Shown in pieces: positions 20,867 through 31,556 of a stretch of 64,000 nt of DNA (its first letter is position 1; the number at the start of each line of letters is the position of its first letter). The stretch is from Massospora cicadina (lineage: Eukaryota > Entomophthoromycota > Entomophthoromycetes > Entomophthorales > Entomophthoraceae), in assembly GCA_022478985.1 (NCBI GenBank), contig JAKSZP010014506.1, positions 183,147-247,146 of the forward strand, given 5' to 3'. The translations under genes were made by a program, and so were the position numbers. Under the pieces are notes generated by a model. That model saw nothing but the letters and a program-made list of their open reading frames with translations, was not told where the DNA came from and made no database searches.

Positions 20867-21623
20867 TCAAGCATCATGAGATCTCTTCTTTGTATGCTGG
20901 ACCCACTCATTGCTTAACATCAGCATTCTCTTTATATACTTGCATTTCCTCCTCCAAATTTGTGGAAACCCCTGGTGTACTTTCTTGATAGTCTTTACAA
21001 AGTCCACCACCGCTTCAACTTTAGATCCATAGCTGGGCTCCATGTTAAAGGCGGGGTTAAACCATGGTTGGAGAAAATGGGGAACAACCAAAGAATGCAA
21101 AGTGTTGTTGTAGCTAAACTGGGCCATAAAAAGGTTAGAAACCCAATCTGAATGATCCATGGCAGTGTAACACTGCAGGATTTGTTCCGAGCACTGGTTC
21201 ACTCGTTCAGTCTGCCCATCTGATTGGGGGTGATAGGCAGTTGAATGGCAGGGGCGAATCTGAAGAGTTTTACACATTTCTTCCCAAAAGATGGAGGTAA
21301 ACTGGGGTCCACAATCACTAATTATTTCTTGAGGGACCCTATGAAGCGCAAACACATGAGTGACGAAGAGCTTAGCCATATCAGCTGTGATTATTGTTGT
21401 TCTGCAAGAAATAAAGTTGGCAAACGTCATAAAATGGTCATTACCACCATTTGGCATCATAACCATCAGAAACAGGTAATTAAACAATGAAATCCACTGA
21501 TAGGGAAAACCAGGGACCTTCATCCTATTGAACTGGTACCAACAACCCCACTAAAGGTTGATGATTTAATTTTATTTGATTGCAGATCAGACACTATTTA
21601 CAATACCGTCCCACCTGAACAGG
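20867..21623 (-). pseudogene. H integrase core and second half of zinc finger
   Basis: The 218-codon ORF at 20867-21523 has E-I-I-S-D-C-G-P-Q-F (catalytic Asp) and H-P-Q-S-D-G-Q-T-E-R-V-N-Q (catalytic Glu). The first Asp region is frameshifted near 21480. Upstream, 21540-21623 carries Y-C-K-stop-C-L-I-C-N-Q, the C-x2-C half of the zinc finger. The H-x-H half lies on the other side of E at 32720-32830. Confidence 0.82.
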
Positions 21624-22824
21624 TGTAAAAATTTATTTTTTTATGTTATTATCAGCAAGCAACCCCAATAAACTTATTACTGCACAGGTTTGGTCTTGTG
21701 CAATTTGTCTGCGTTGTATAGTATATGATATTATTGATTGATAATAGTATGACGACTATTATCTGTAGTTGAGTGAAATTCTTATATCTTGGCCCAATGC
21801 TCGGCCAGTATTCCCACTGGAAATACTTGAGATGTCTTGATATAGGGATTCATTCCCTCAGATTGTCCAACCCAATCTTCTCTGAGATTCCCTGGTGACA
21901 GTCTCTTTGGTTCAACACACAGTTGGAAGCAATTCTCAATTGTTTCTCCTTCTTCCCTAGATCCCCGCTCAGATCTTTACTCTTTTCCTTAAGAGTCTCC
22001 CAATTAGTGCACACAGCAATAATATCCTTGAAATGAATAGAACAATTGAAAGCTGATAATACTTTACTCTTAAACTATATATTGGATGAAAAGTATAGAC
22101 CTATTTATCTGTAATATGATCTAACTGTTTACTATAACCTGTTTTTTATTATGAGTGAATTCTAGGGAATTTATAGTGAGTATTTGGTCATCTAACCCTT
22201 GGTTGACACCTCTTTGGTAAAATGGCAGCCGTTGCCATTAAATCACCCATCCTAATCTCATCAGCGATGGTATTCCCCATCCTGGCTAAGATTCTAATGT
22301 TGTAGTCCCCAATACCTAAACAGAAAGAATCAGTTAATGTGTCCCTAATGTTTTCCTTTCAATCCAAGAAAACTAACCATATTTGGCTAGCGACCTGCCT
22401 AGGTAATGGGACTTATTACCCATTAAGTCAGGTCACAAACCAACTGATCTTTCTTTTTTTTTAGTACTAGATGGTCCCACCAACTGATCTTTCTCTAGTT
22501 GCAGGCTGCATCACTCACCTCACAACTTACTACTCATTCCCAATCAGTTGGTGATGAAACCCAACTGATCCCAATCGGTACACCTGATAGTTAATTTACT
22601 ACCAGATGCCACTATTTCGTTGGCAACTCTGCCTGACAAGATCTTAAGCATTCATATGGATCAACCCCTGATGGATCTGACCTAGAAAAATAACCTAAAA
22701 TCACCTGAACATTATTACCCTGAAATTAGGGTCCACCAATTCCAATTCACCTTGCATTAGAGAATTGTCCCCTAGCGATTCCTAGTAATCTAGTAGGCTG
22801 GGAATATGGGCAAAAATCCCAACA
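21624..22824 (-). repeat. E 3' LTR
   Basis: Minus-strand TGTTGGGATTTTTGCCC...AAATTTTTACA. The polypurine tract AGAGGGGGGTG lies directly inside at 22825-22835. It carries a 24-bp micro-insertion at 22455 that is absent from the 5' LTR. Confidence 0.9.
22455..22478 (-). mobile_element. 24-bp micro-insertion with 16-bp target duplication
   Basis: Eight T then AGTACTAGATGGTCCC, bracketed by ACCAACTGATCTTTCT at 22439-22454 and 22479-22494. The E 5' LTR (near 32378) has neither the insert nor the second copy, so the event followed integration of E. On the minus strand the insert ends in A8. Confidence 0.85.
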
Positions 22825-22867
22825 CACCCCCCTCTTGCCTAGATTTTCAGCGAGAAAAGGACTGGGG

Positions 22868-23166
22868 CATGAGAACACCACTTTGGACACTCAGTCAAAT
22901 ATTTCATTGGCTCAATTGGAGTACAATTGTCAATACTCAATGCTGCTTGGGACAACCTTTGGCATATAGCTCTCTTCCTCTTCCTCCTTGATACCACCTA
23001 CTCAAAGCGCGGTCCCCACAATCTACTGTCATACTGGGCTGATTGCTTTACTTGTGATGATATTAGTCCTGGGATCTGGGTTTCCCCGTCAGGGCATATG
23101 ACCCTCTGTCATATTCAGGATTCTTGGTCTGGAGTCCTTGAATTCCTGATTTTCTCTTCGTTATAG
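22868..23166 (+). other. Open stretch of uncertain status
   Basis: About 100 open codons on plus, including a hydrophobic run I-A-L-F-L-F-L-L-D, between the E polypurine tract and the antisense frame. It could be a decayed first part of that frame, or chance. No family recognised. Confidence 0.25.
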
Positions 23167-23635
23167 ACAGAGACTCTTGCTATCAATGTTTGTTTCATGG
23201 CAAATAAAGAATACTTATGTTCGCCCTTGTTATTTCTCTCATAACCTCCTGGCTCAAGTCATTCTTAATTCTACTCTTGGAGAGCTTATACCATTGATTT
23301 TGAGATTAGTTTCTCCAAAATTGGAGCTTAATGGATTGTAGAGTACATAATGTCAACTTCCATATAAGTCTGACATCCCCCTCTAGTCCAGCTCATATGT
23401 CAAATTCTGAGTCATGGTACCAGAAGCTTCTAAATAGTTTGTCTGATCAAGATCTTTGGCTCTTCCAGCAGCTGAGTCAGGATGCGTGATAGAACCTCTT
23501 CTATGGTCCTTCCAGGACTCATACGCCTAGTTTGGCGCCAGCGGCTAGTCCTTACATTAAATTACTAGAAATGGTAACCAATCCTTCCAAAACCAGGCTT
23601 GCGATTATTTCAAACAACTCTCAGCCAATTCTTCC

Positions 23636-24215
23636 TGTGATGGACCAGAAAAACCCCAGTTCCAACCACCTATATTTAAAGTTCCTTTGTCACACTGATA
23701 AGCAACCAAATCGTCCTAACCAAAGCAATAAAAAGCTTTGGGGCACTGACAGCACCAAACATTTCACCTACTATTTGCTACGCACATCCTTGTGATTGGT
23801 CTGACCCAACCACACGATACCTCCTTGGAACTGAACACCCAAAAAAGACCACAGGTATGCGAGGTATGTGAACCCTGAAACAACCTTTATTTTTTATTCA
23901 GGAACAATAAAAAGGGGCCCACCGACCAGAGCTCAGCTGAGGAGCAACTGACAATGCTCCCCAGGATGGGAATGCTAGGGTGAAAATTACAAACTGATCT
24001 TTGGAATGGGCAGGCGCGCTTTATAAAAGAAGCACTTTGGGGACCCCACCTGAGCTATCAATTAGGCTCACACAAGCCTAATTTACAGCTCAGGCAAGGC
24101 ACAACCCAGCGTCCAAGACAACCAAACCAAAAATGTTTCAAAGTAATCTGACTCAAATTCAGAAAATCCAAATCTGAGTTGGAATGTAACAAATGAGACA
24201 GACTCGTTCATTACA
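23636..24215 (-). repeat. F 3' LTR
   Basis: Matches 25876-26456 closely along its length. It contains TTATAAA-type promoter sequence at about 24022. Confidence 0.85.
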
Positions 24216-25875
24216 TCACCCCCTGCTTAGAGGAAAACCTCTCCCCAAAGAGGGGCTCCTCAGCGGAAGGCCGCCATGATGAGGGCTTCCTGGGGCGAGT
24301 TACCTTGAGCCCCAGAAAAATTAGCCTGGATAAACTCTGAGCCCCTCAAAGAAAACAGATGGTGGGTGTCAAAATCTGAGGATTGCTCGCTTGGAATTTG
24401 GTATCCCGCACGTCTATTTGGGCCAAAGTTCCAATAACTGATCTTCAATAGTGCCTGTGGTTTACAGGATTTTGACCATCTATTAACTTACTAGGCCTAT
24501 TCAATTTCGCCTTGACTATTCTGGCCAATTTTGGGGCATAATTTTCCCTATGTGTTCAGGAACTTCTTCCAATGCAGGATTAACTACAAACTGGGGATTT
24601 GATCCTTCCAGTTTGTCGACACTTCTCCAAAGTTAGGATCCATTAAACTAGGAAAAGGATAAAATAATAAGACTTTTATTGTAAGCTTCTTATTAGTTAA
24701 TGGTCATTAGGCCGGCGCTGGTATTTATACCTCTAGGGCATCTTCTTGCCACATCCAGCACAAAGTTTATAACATCTATTTTGCCACTCAGCTCAGCCTA
24801 TGACTGAAACCTTTTCTTAGGTTCATTGGTGGCAAAATACTCTCAAAATTGAGAGTATTTCAGGTACAAAAATTGTGATAAAAGCATGCAAAGTTGTCCT
24901 AAGATCTTCAGGATTTCAGTTTCGTCATACTGCTGACAAAACACACCTTCTGTGAAATTTTGGCCTCATTTGAAGAAAATGATGCACCCTTAATTGGGAT
25001 GTCAGCAGGCCTCTTCCTCGATAGCACTAAGTAATCCCTTTTGGGCAGCCCACATAAGTGCTATTGTGCTTATTACATGTATCGACATACAAATTTCGCC
25101 CTCAGGTGGAAAATTGATAGCATTGCTCGTTCTTTTAATTGTCCATGGGACTTTTAAATGTAACTTTGGGTCATCCCCAAATTATTTTGTATACAAATGA
25201 ATGGTTTGTGTTTCAATAATTGGGACCAATTGCCAAGATTTGATACATCAGAATTGGCCATAATATGTGAGCATATTTGGGCTGAGCGCCTGATAAATTA
25301 CTTAATTAATTTTCAATAAGATAATCGGCCTAAGTTGTGTAATTGCAATAGGCGTTAGCTCAAGCGTTGAAAGGATAATTGGCCTGATCTGATGGTTGTC
25401 AAAGGTTTATTTTTGAGTCAACCACCAGAATCTGACAGTGGGATCAAATTGCCACTGGGCTGCTGGAATCAGCCCACCTGGCACAAGAATGCATGCCCAG
25501 CACATAGCTGTGTTGCGCCCCCTCCCAGACTTCCATTGGCAATGAGCTTCCCATCCTGACCGGGAAGGTGCTTTTACCAAAGAAAATGTGAGAGGGGCGC
25601 ACAGTCCAGCGTGGCTGGACGTCCAACCCCTTTCTGGGCGGACCATCTGTGGGGTGAGAGAGCCCTGCTAGGACAGGTCCCCTCAATGCCGCCAAATCCC
25701 TGGTGAGTGGGAGGCCCCACCAGGAAAATTAACTAACAGTCACTTCAAATCCAGGGTTGGCCATCAGTCACCAGCTTCCACCGGTGCTGGTTCCTTGACA
25801 ACCGGGACCAAGTACCACTGAGGTCAGCTATACTGGGGACTGGCAGCGTGAAGAGCACATTTGAGTTTGTAATTA
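24216..25875 (-). other. F internal region with a short reading frame
   Basis: Two parts, 24216-24366 and 25438-25875, flank the solo LTR. They are GC-richer than the surroundings. Minus-strand open stretches (25444-25695, 25407-25646 and 24260-24448) hint at a decayed short Gag-like or accessory peptide, but the frames do not join cleanly and no motif is seen. The ORF 24260-24448 runs into the solo LTR. Confidence 0.4.
24367..25437 (-). mobile_element. Solo LTR of the A family inside F
   Basis: 1071 bp, minus-strand TGTCAGATTCTGGTGG...GATTTTGACA, perfect 5-bp duplication GTGGG at 24362-24366 and 25438-25442. It carries the A-family TATA box (24722-24729) and part of the 180-bp U3 repeat. 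So an A-family copy sits four insertion levels deep inside another A element. Confidence 0.88.
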
Positions 25876-26456
25876 TATAATGGACTGGAAAAACCCCAGT
25901 TCCAACCGCCTATATTTAAAGTTCCTTTGACACACTGATAAGCAACCAAAGCGGCCTAACCAAAGCAGGAAAGATGTTTAGGGCACTGACAGCACCAAAC
26001 ATTTCACCTACTATTGATTATGAACATCCTTGTGATTGGTCCGACCCAACCACATGATAGCTTCTTAGAACTGAACACCCAATGAAAGACCACAGGTATG
26101 CAAGGTATGTGAACCCTGAAACAATCTATATTTTTTATTTAGGAACCATAAAAAAGGGCCTGCCAACCAGAGCTTGGCTGAGGAGCAACTGACAATGCTC
26201 CCCAGGATGGGAATGCTAGGGTGAAAATTCCAAACTGAGCTTTGGAATGGGCAGGTGCGCCTTATAAAGGCAGCACTTTGGGGACCCCACCTGAGCTATC
26301 AATTAGGCTCACACAAGCCTAATTTACAGCTCAGGCAAGGCACAACCCAGCGTCCAAGACAACCAAACCAAAAATGTTTCAAAGCGATCTGACTCAGATT
26401 CAGAAAATATGAATCCAAGTCAGAATGTAACAAATGATACAAACTCATCCATTACA
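25876..26456 (-). repeat. F 5' LTR
   Basis: Partner of 23636-24215. Its inner end reads TATAATGG where the other copy has TGTGATGG. Confidence 0.85.
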
Positions 26457-27454
26457 CTTCCTCTGTCATCAATTCCAGAGTTAAATTTGAAACTCTCCTG
26501 GATTTGGCTCCTTTTGTAGATGCATCAACCATCATTGTGGATGCTCCTGAGATTATGCCTTTTGCTCTTGATTACTCTTTTCTTGCCAGGTCAGACTTTC
26601 TTCCTGATTTCCTCTTCCAACTTGGACAATACTACAAACCTGCTGTCTTGACTACCAAGCTCACCATTGGTAACAGTATTCATTTTGAGCTCCCCTATGC
26701 CAAACTATAGGCCCAAGTCACTCAGGCTTTATCTTTAGCGCCAAATCCCTCCAATCTTGAGAACATCCTAGATCAAGATATTGCCGCTTATGCTTTTCAC
26801 TTTGCCAGCCAAGTTCTTTGAAGTTAGTCCACGAAGCTTCCAGCCTCTCCTAGGTTTCACCATTTCTTCAGCTTTAGCTTCCAAGAAGCCCACAGTCATT
26901 GCTTTCAGGATGCCATTTGCTCCCTACATGACTATCTCATCTCCGGCGCTTCCCATCAGTATCTTCGTCTGATGGCTTTAGTAGGGGGAATGATTTGGCA
27001 ACCTCATCAAGCATCCCTTGTTTTCTGCCAGCCCATATGTATGGTGTCCTCAATGAAGCCCATTGGCAGGCGCTCAATACTTATCTTCTGGCTCCAGTGC
27101 CATATTGGGATTACTCAGGTTTATTCACTGACTGCCCCTTTCTATACTGTTGCTTTCCTCCCCGCTCCAGGGTTTTAAGATTGGCTTCTTCTGACATTTC
27201 AATTTCATATCCCCTAGTTGCTTTCTCGCAGAGATCTGCATCTGCTCAAAGAACTTGGTTTTGTGTAGGTCTAGCCCTCGCTAGCATCCAATCTCACATC
27301 AATTTTGATGGGCTATTCATTCTTACTGCGATCCATCCTCCCTCCCCCAAGAGGTGACATAGGTGGAATAATCCCCATATCAAGGACAATTAATAAAAAT
27401 TATAAAACTATATCAGTTTTTCTCTGCAGTATATAATCTCTTTTTCCCAATAAC

Positions 27455-27700
27455 TTCTATCAATCTCTTTATTTTTATTTTTCTTTTTTCCATGGGACTT
27501 GACCTTGTTTCGGTTCAGCAGTCCATCTTTCTTTATTTTTCCACCAAATAAGGTCCTAGGTACTTAAACCTACCAGTTTTCTATGGTTCAGAGGTCATTT
27601 TTGGATGTAACCATCTAGATTGGTTCAGGGCTCTTTTTTTCAGACTTGACCTAATCATCAGAACATGGCCAACTTAATGGTTCATCAATCCTTCAGGAAC
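27455..27700 (-). repeat. GGTTCA repeat block, copy 1
   Basis: GGTTCA at 27512, 27585, 27622 and 27679, each preceded by ACTTGACC- or AACC-type words. It aligns with 30500-30770 in the same orientation and with similar spacings. The two copies flank E's pol. Confidence 0.6.
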
Positions 27701-28780
27701 TCTTTTGTTTTTTTCATCAATCCATCGCTTCAAATACTTAGCATGGACTCAATTTACAACTCTTCCATCCAAGATATTCTTGATGGAATAGGCGTCAGTC
27801 GCCATATTAGTTCTAATCTCAAATGGATCTGACCACAATGCATCCAGTTTGTTTCATTTTCTGAAACCATGCATATCACAATAGGCTACTCTTTCACCTA
27901 TTCGATATTCTGCTAAGGATGGTCAGTTCTTATCATCCATCAATTTCGCTCATATCCTTTTCTTCAAAGTTGTATCAAATGCTTGCAATTGCATTTAAAT
28001 CAGGATATTCATAAATCAGTTCAGATACTGCTCGGCACTCATCCCCAATGTTGGTTCTATTACCAAATATTAAAATCAGTAGCAACGTGGCCTTCTTCCC
28101 CTATAACAACTCAAACAACGTTTTTCCCATCACTGTATGATGACTGATTTTGTAGGTGAATGTCACCAAACTCAGGTACGTTCCCCACGCAGAAGTTCTT
28201 CCTGCAACCAGCTTTCTCAGAGTTGTAGCCAGCGTTCCATTCACTTGTTCTACCAGTCCATTTGTCTCTGGCCAGTAAGGTACAGACATGACTCCTCTGA
28301 TCCCCATTATCTCATTCAATCGCGGGATCACATGAGACATGAAGTTTGTCCCATTATCACTAAGCAGGACCTGAAGAAATCCGTGTTGATATACTACTTA
28401 ATCCAGGATGAACTTTGCGGTGCTGGTAGCATCTACTTTTGCCAGGGCCTTCATCTTGATCCATCTTGTCAGATGGTTGATGGCAACTACTATGTACTTC
28501 TTCCCTTGTGCTCATTGTCAGTAGTCCCGTTATGTCAATGGACATCATATGCCAGGTAAATCCAAGGTGGACCAGTCAGTATCCAGTTGTATTCTTATGT
28601 GGCTTGTGCAGCTGGCACTCCACACAATAAGCTAGATAGTCAGCGACATCATAGTTGATTGACTCCCAGTAGTAGTACTGGCGAATATGGTCAGTCATTT
28701 TTCTCAGGCCTCTGTGCCTGACAACCTTATGAGTGGCTTTAATGATAGCCACTCATTCCAATGGCTTTGGGAATAGTGAT
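27701..28780 (-). pseudogene. E integrase
   Basis: Minus strand, from high to low: H-R-G-L-R-K-M-T-D-H and A-Y-C-V-E-C-Q (zinc finger, about 28600-28730). M-S-I-D-I-T-G (first Asp, about 28540). L-L-S-D-N-G-T-N-F (second Asp, about 28350). W-P-E-T-N-G-L-V-E-Q-V-N-G (catalytic Glu, about 28250). A GPY-like L-W-S-D-P-F-E-I lies near 27830, then K-N-I-L-D-G-R-V-V toward 27770. The triad is readable, but stops and shifts occur throughout. Confidence 0.8.
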
Positions 28781-29460
28781 CACTTCCCATTCCTTGTCTT
28801 GAAAACTTGTCCATATATGATCTCAGTGTTTTCTAACGCTTTCCAAAGTGCACCTTGGATTCCTTGGGGCTCATTCCCAATTTCTCCATCAACCATTCTC
28901 TGGAATAGCTCATCCGCCTGCAGGTATACCATCTGGACCTTTGTTAAACACAATAAGCCATCCACATTCTGGTGAGAAGCCCCACTTGGTGGACAATCCT
29001 GTAATTATAAGCCTGTAGCTTAAGTGCTCATTGGGCCAGTTGTCCTTTTGGTTCTCTCAAATTGTGGAGCCAATGCAACGAGGAGTGGTCCAACTCTAAT
29101 TTAAAGTCCATTCTGTGGATATACACCTGAAACTGCTTACAGGCGTAAATGACTGCAAGGCATTCACACTCAGTTACAGTGTAGTACCTCTCAGCATCTG
29201 AGAGTGTCCAGATCACATACGCCACCAGATGTTCATCCCCAAGTTCATCTACTTGGCTTATTATGGCGCCGATTGCCATCAACAAAGCATCAGTTTGTAT
29301 AATAAACTCTTGATTGAATTTGGATATTTCAAATTGGAGAATCTATTAGGTACCAGCATAGCTCATCAAAGGATTCCTGCACTTCTTCATTCCATACAAA
29401 TCCTTTTTTGGATCCTTCAACAGATGGAATAAGGGCTCAGCTATTCAGGCAAAGTCCTGA
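28781..29460 (-). pseudogene. E RNase H and tether
   Basis: ORF 29028-29285 has A-I-G-A-I-I-S-Q, V-T-E-C-E-C-L-A-V-I-Y-A and L-D-H-S-S-L-H-W-L-H (RNase H). The family T-D-H-S-S has become L-D-H-S-S. The segment 28780-28965 (Q-A-D-E-L-F-Q-R-M-V-D-G) continues toward the integrase. Confidence 0.78.
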
Positions 29461-30440
29461 ATAAATCTTCTGTAGTATCTGACCATCCCAAGAAACACTT
29501 GGATGTCTTAGACACTCTTCAGCACAGCCATCCAGCTATCTATGGCTTTGTATCTTCTGGGCTTGCAGCTGCAATCCACTAGAGTTGATCACAAATACCA
29601 GATATTCCAAACTTTTTTGAAGAAGTGACACTTCCTCAGCTTAATCTTTAGGTTAGCCATGGACAGTCACTTAAATACTTCTTTCAAGTGGTGTAGGTGA
29701 TCATTAAACGTCCTACTGAACAAATTGGTATTGTCCAAGTATACCAGGATGCACGACAACTTCAAGTCACTCAGTATAGTGACCATGGCCTTCTGGAACG
29801 TTGCAGGCGCATTGCATAGACCCTGGGCCATCCTCGTCAATTGGTATAGTCCCTGCGCAGTAATATTCACGAATTTTTCTTGGTCTTCTTTTGGCAAGTA
29901 AATTTGCCAATATCCCAAGATTAGATCCATCGCAGAAAAATACTTCGCTTCTCCCAATCAGTCTAGTGCATCATCAATTCTTGGTAGGGGATACAAATCC
30001 TTCTTCATAATCTTATTCAACTTTTGGTAGTTGATCACCACCCAGTTGAAGCCATCCTTTTTCTTCATGATTAGAATTGGACTCGCCCAGGGATTTGACA
30101 ATGGAACTAGAAGCCCATGCTTCACCGGTTTGCTGATTTCATTTTCCACTACTGCTTCAGCCACTTTTGATCATCAGATCGGTCTCATCCTGATCACAAA
30201 TTTTCCCCAGTGTTGACCTTGTGGATCACATCTCTCACGCATCCCAAATCATGGTCATCTGACTGAATACTTCCCAATACTTTTTGAACAAATTGAGCAC
30301 CTCCTCTTGCTGTCCTTCCGATAGATCAGCAAGTTGCTCTTATTCAACCAATAGGTTGATACTCTCAGTTACCCCAGCCAGTAATACCATCTCATCAAGA
30401 GTCCCAAAATTGTGGAATCTCCTCAATTCAGCTGTTGGGA
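29461..30440 (-). pseudogene. E reverse transcriptase, active site mutated
   Basis: Fingers: N-P-W-A-S-P-I-L-I-M-K-K-K-D-G (29958-30164) with Y-P-L-P-R-I-D-D. Palm: M-D-L-I-L-G-Y-W-Q-I, Q-G-L-C-N-A-P-A-T-F-Q, and I-L-V-Y-L-D-N-T. The last is the catalytic Y-x-D-D with the second Asp changed to Asn (codon at 29731-29733, GAT or GAC to AAT). The region upstream of the fingers reads L-L-A-G-V-T-E-S-I-N and V-F-S-Q, as in related polyproteins. An inactive polymerase. Confidence 0.85.
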
Positions 30441-30499
30441 TTTCTCATCACTTTTTATGTCTGAAACTCATAGACCATAAAAATTTGTATTTTATATCT

Positions 30500-30770
30500 T
30501 TTATATATTTTATATTTTTTGTATTTTTCTTTTGCAATGGGACTTGCAACCTACAATTAGGTTCAGAGGTCCTTATTTCCCCTTCATTAAACTGGTTCCT
30601 AGGTATACTTTGACCTATCAGTTATTATGGTTCAAAATCTTATCCTCTCAAGGTTTAACCATCCATTTGGTTCAGTGGTCCTCTTATAGGACTTGACCTA
30701 AATCTCAGGACATAACCATTTAATGGTTCAGAGGTCCGCTGGGAACATTGCAACTATTTTCTCTTAGGCT
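30500..30770 (-). repeat. GGTTCA repeat block, copy 2
   Basis: GGTTCA at 30560, 30629, 30669 and 30725, in a block aligned with 27455-27700. It occupies the place where a protease would be expected. Confidence 0.6.
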
Positions 30771-31540
30771 AAATACTTCTGATTAGTATTGACCTTCACT
30801 ATATGACAAGCAGCGCTGTCTCTTAACGTTTAGGCTACTCCTGCCAACTTTGGAAATACTCTTGAATATATTAGGCCTTTGATCCTGATTGGTTATTCGT
30901 CCAACAGGTTCTAATTTCATCTCATATTTCAGCTGATGCTTGGATCCTCATATCTCATTAGCCAACAGTTCTGTTTGATTGTTCAAATCGTTTTCTCCTG
31001 AAAATGATTTTTTGCATTTATTGCCATCCTTAATTACACAGGTCATTCTGGCCTCACTAGCTTCATCAATTTCTCCTTAATTAATGAACTCATCTCCAGC
31101 AACTTATGATCATTGGTTGAGTGTTATTATGTCAAATGATTTTCTCCATTATATTGGATCAATCATTTCCTGTTTTGGCTTCCTATCTTCATTGGTATGG
31201 CAATCCAATTCTCCTGATTGATTGCTTCCTATTTCACCTCATCTAAACACTCACTCCTCAGAATTATTTAAATTGGACCCAATTTCAACCTGAGTTAACC
31301 CTGCTAATACTCCAATATCAGTAAGATGTCCGGTGGAACAGGTTTCCTTGCAGCACTAGATAGTTCCATATCTAGGCTGCAAGTCCTTTTCCCTGGTAAT
31401 GAGTATATTCCATTTTCTTTACTTGGAGCTCCACTTCTGATCTGGGTGAAAGCCACTGAATGTGATTCACTTCACGTTCTGATTTAGAAACATCTTCATA
31501 GAACATCATGTTTCAAGTTCTTCTACTCAACTACACTCCT
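30771..31540 (-). pseudogene. E gag remnant
   Basis: A short degenerate minus-strand reading beginning near 31510 (M-F-Y-E-D-V-S-K-S-E-R-E-V). It is charged and Gln-rich, with several stops. Assigned only by its place after the primer-binding site. No knuckle or protease was found. Confidence 0.4.
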
Positions 31541-31553
31541 ATAATGAGCACCA
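31536..31553 (-). other. E primer-binding site
   Basis: Minus-strand TGGTGCTCATTATAGGAG, 3 nt from the LTR; a variant of the P1/N1 site with two differences in the first 13 nt. Confidence 0.7.
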
Positions 31554-31556
31554 AAT

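Larger units (their letters stand above)
23636..26456 (-). mobile_element. F: short non-autonomous LTR element inside E
   Basis: LTRs at 23636-24215 and 25876-26456, perfect 5-bp duplication CTTCC at 23631-23635 and 26457-26461. Minus-strand LTR ends are TGTAATGA...CATCACA. The polypurine-like AGCAGGGGGTGA lies next to the 3' LTR. After removal of a solo LTR (24367-25437) the internal part is only about 590 bp, so F cannot encode pol. No canonical primer-binding site was found beside the 5' LTR. Confidence 0.82.
23397..27357 (+). pseudogene. Antisense accessory reading frame of E, split by F
   Basis: Plus-strand frame opposite to E's pol, between pol and the 3' LTR. From ATG 23397 it reads M-S-N-S-E-S-W-Y-Q-K-L-L-N-S-L and on to 23630. 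After F (23636-26456 plus one CTTCC) it resumes with V-K-F-E-T-L-L-D-L-A-P-F-V-D-A-S, then Y-W-D-Y-S-G-L-F near the end, stopping at 27357. Without F it spans about 1.14 kb, about 380 codons. Interruptions are two adjacent stops (TGA TAG near 23485), a shift at the F junction, stops near 26708 and 26818, and a shift near 26985. I recognise no domain. The minus strand here has no pol-like reading. Known analogues by position are the antisense ORFs of some plant Ty3 elements. A captured host gene fragment is the alternative. Confidence 0.5.

Noticed and set aside
25407..25695. Independent gene in GC-rich sequence
   Set aside because: It is part of the internal region of F and the end of a solo LTR; the frames overlap and lack motifs.
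30484..30530. AT-rich run as a promoter
   Set aside because: TTTTATAT words are simple low-complexity sequence inside a repeat block.
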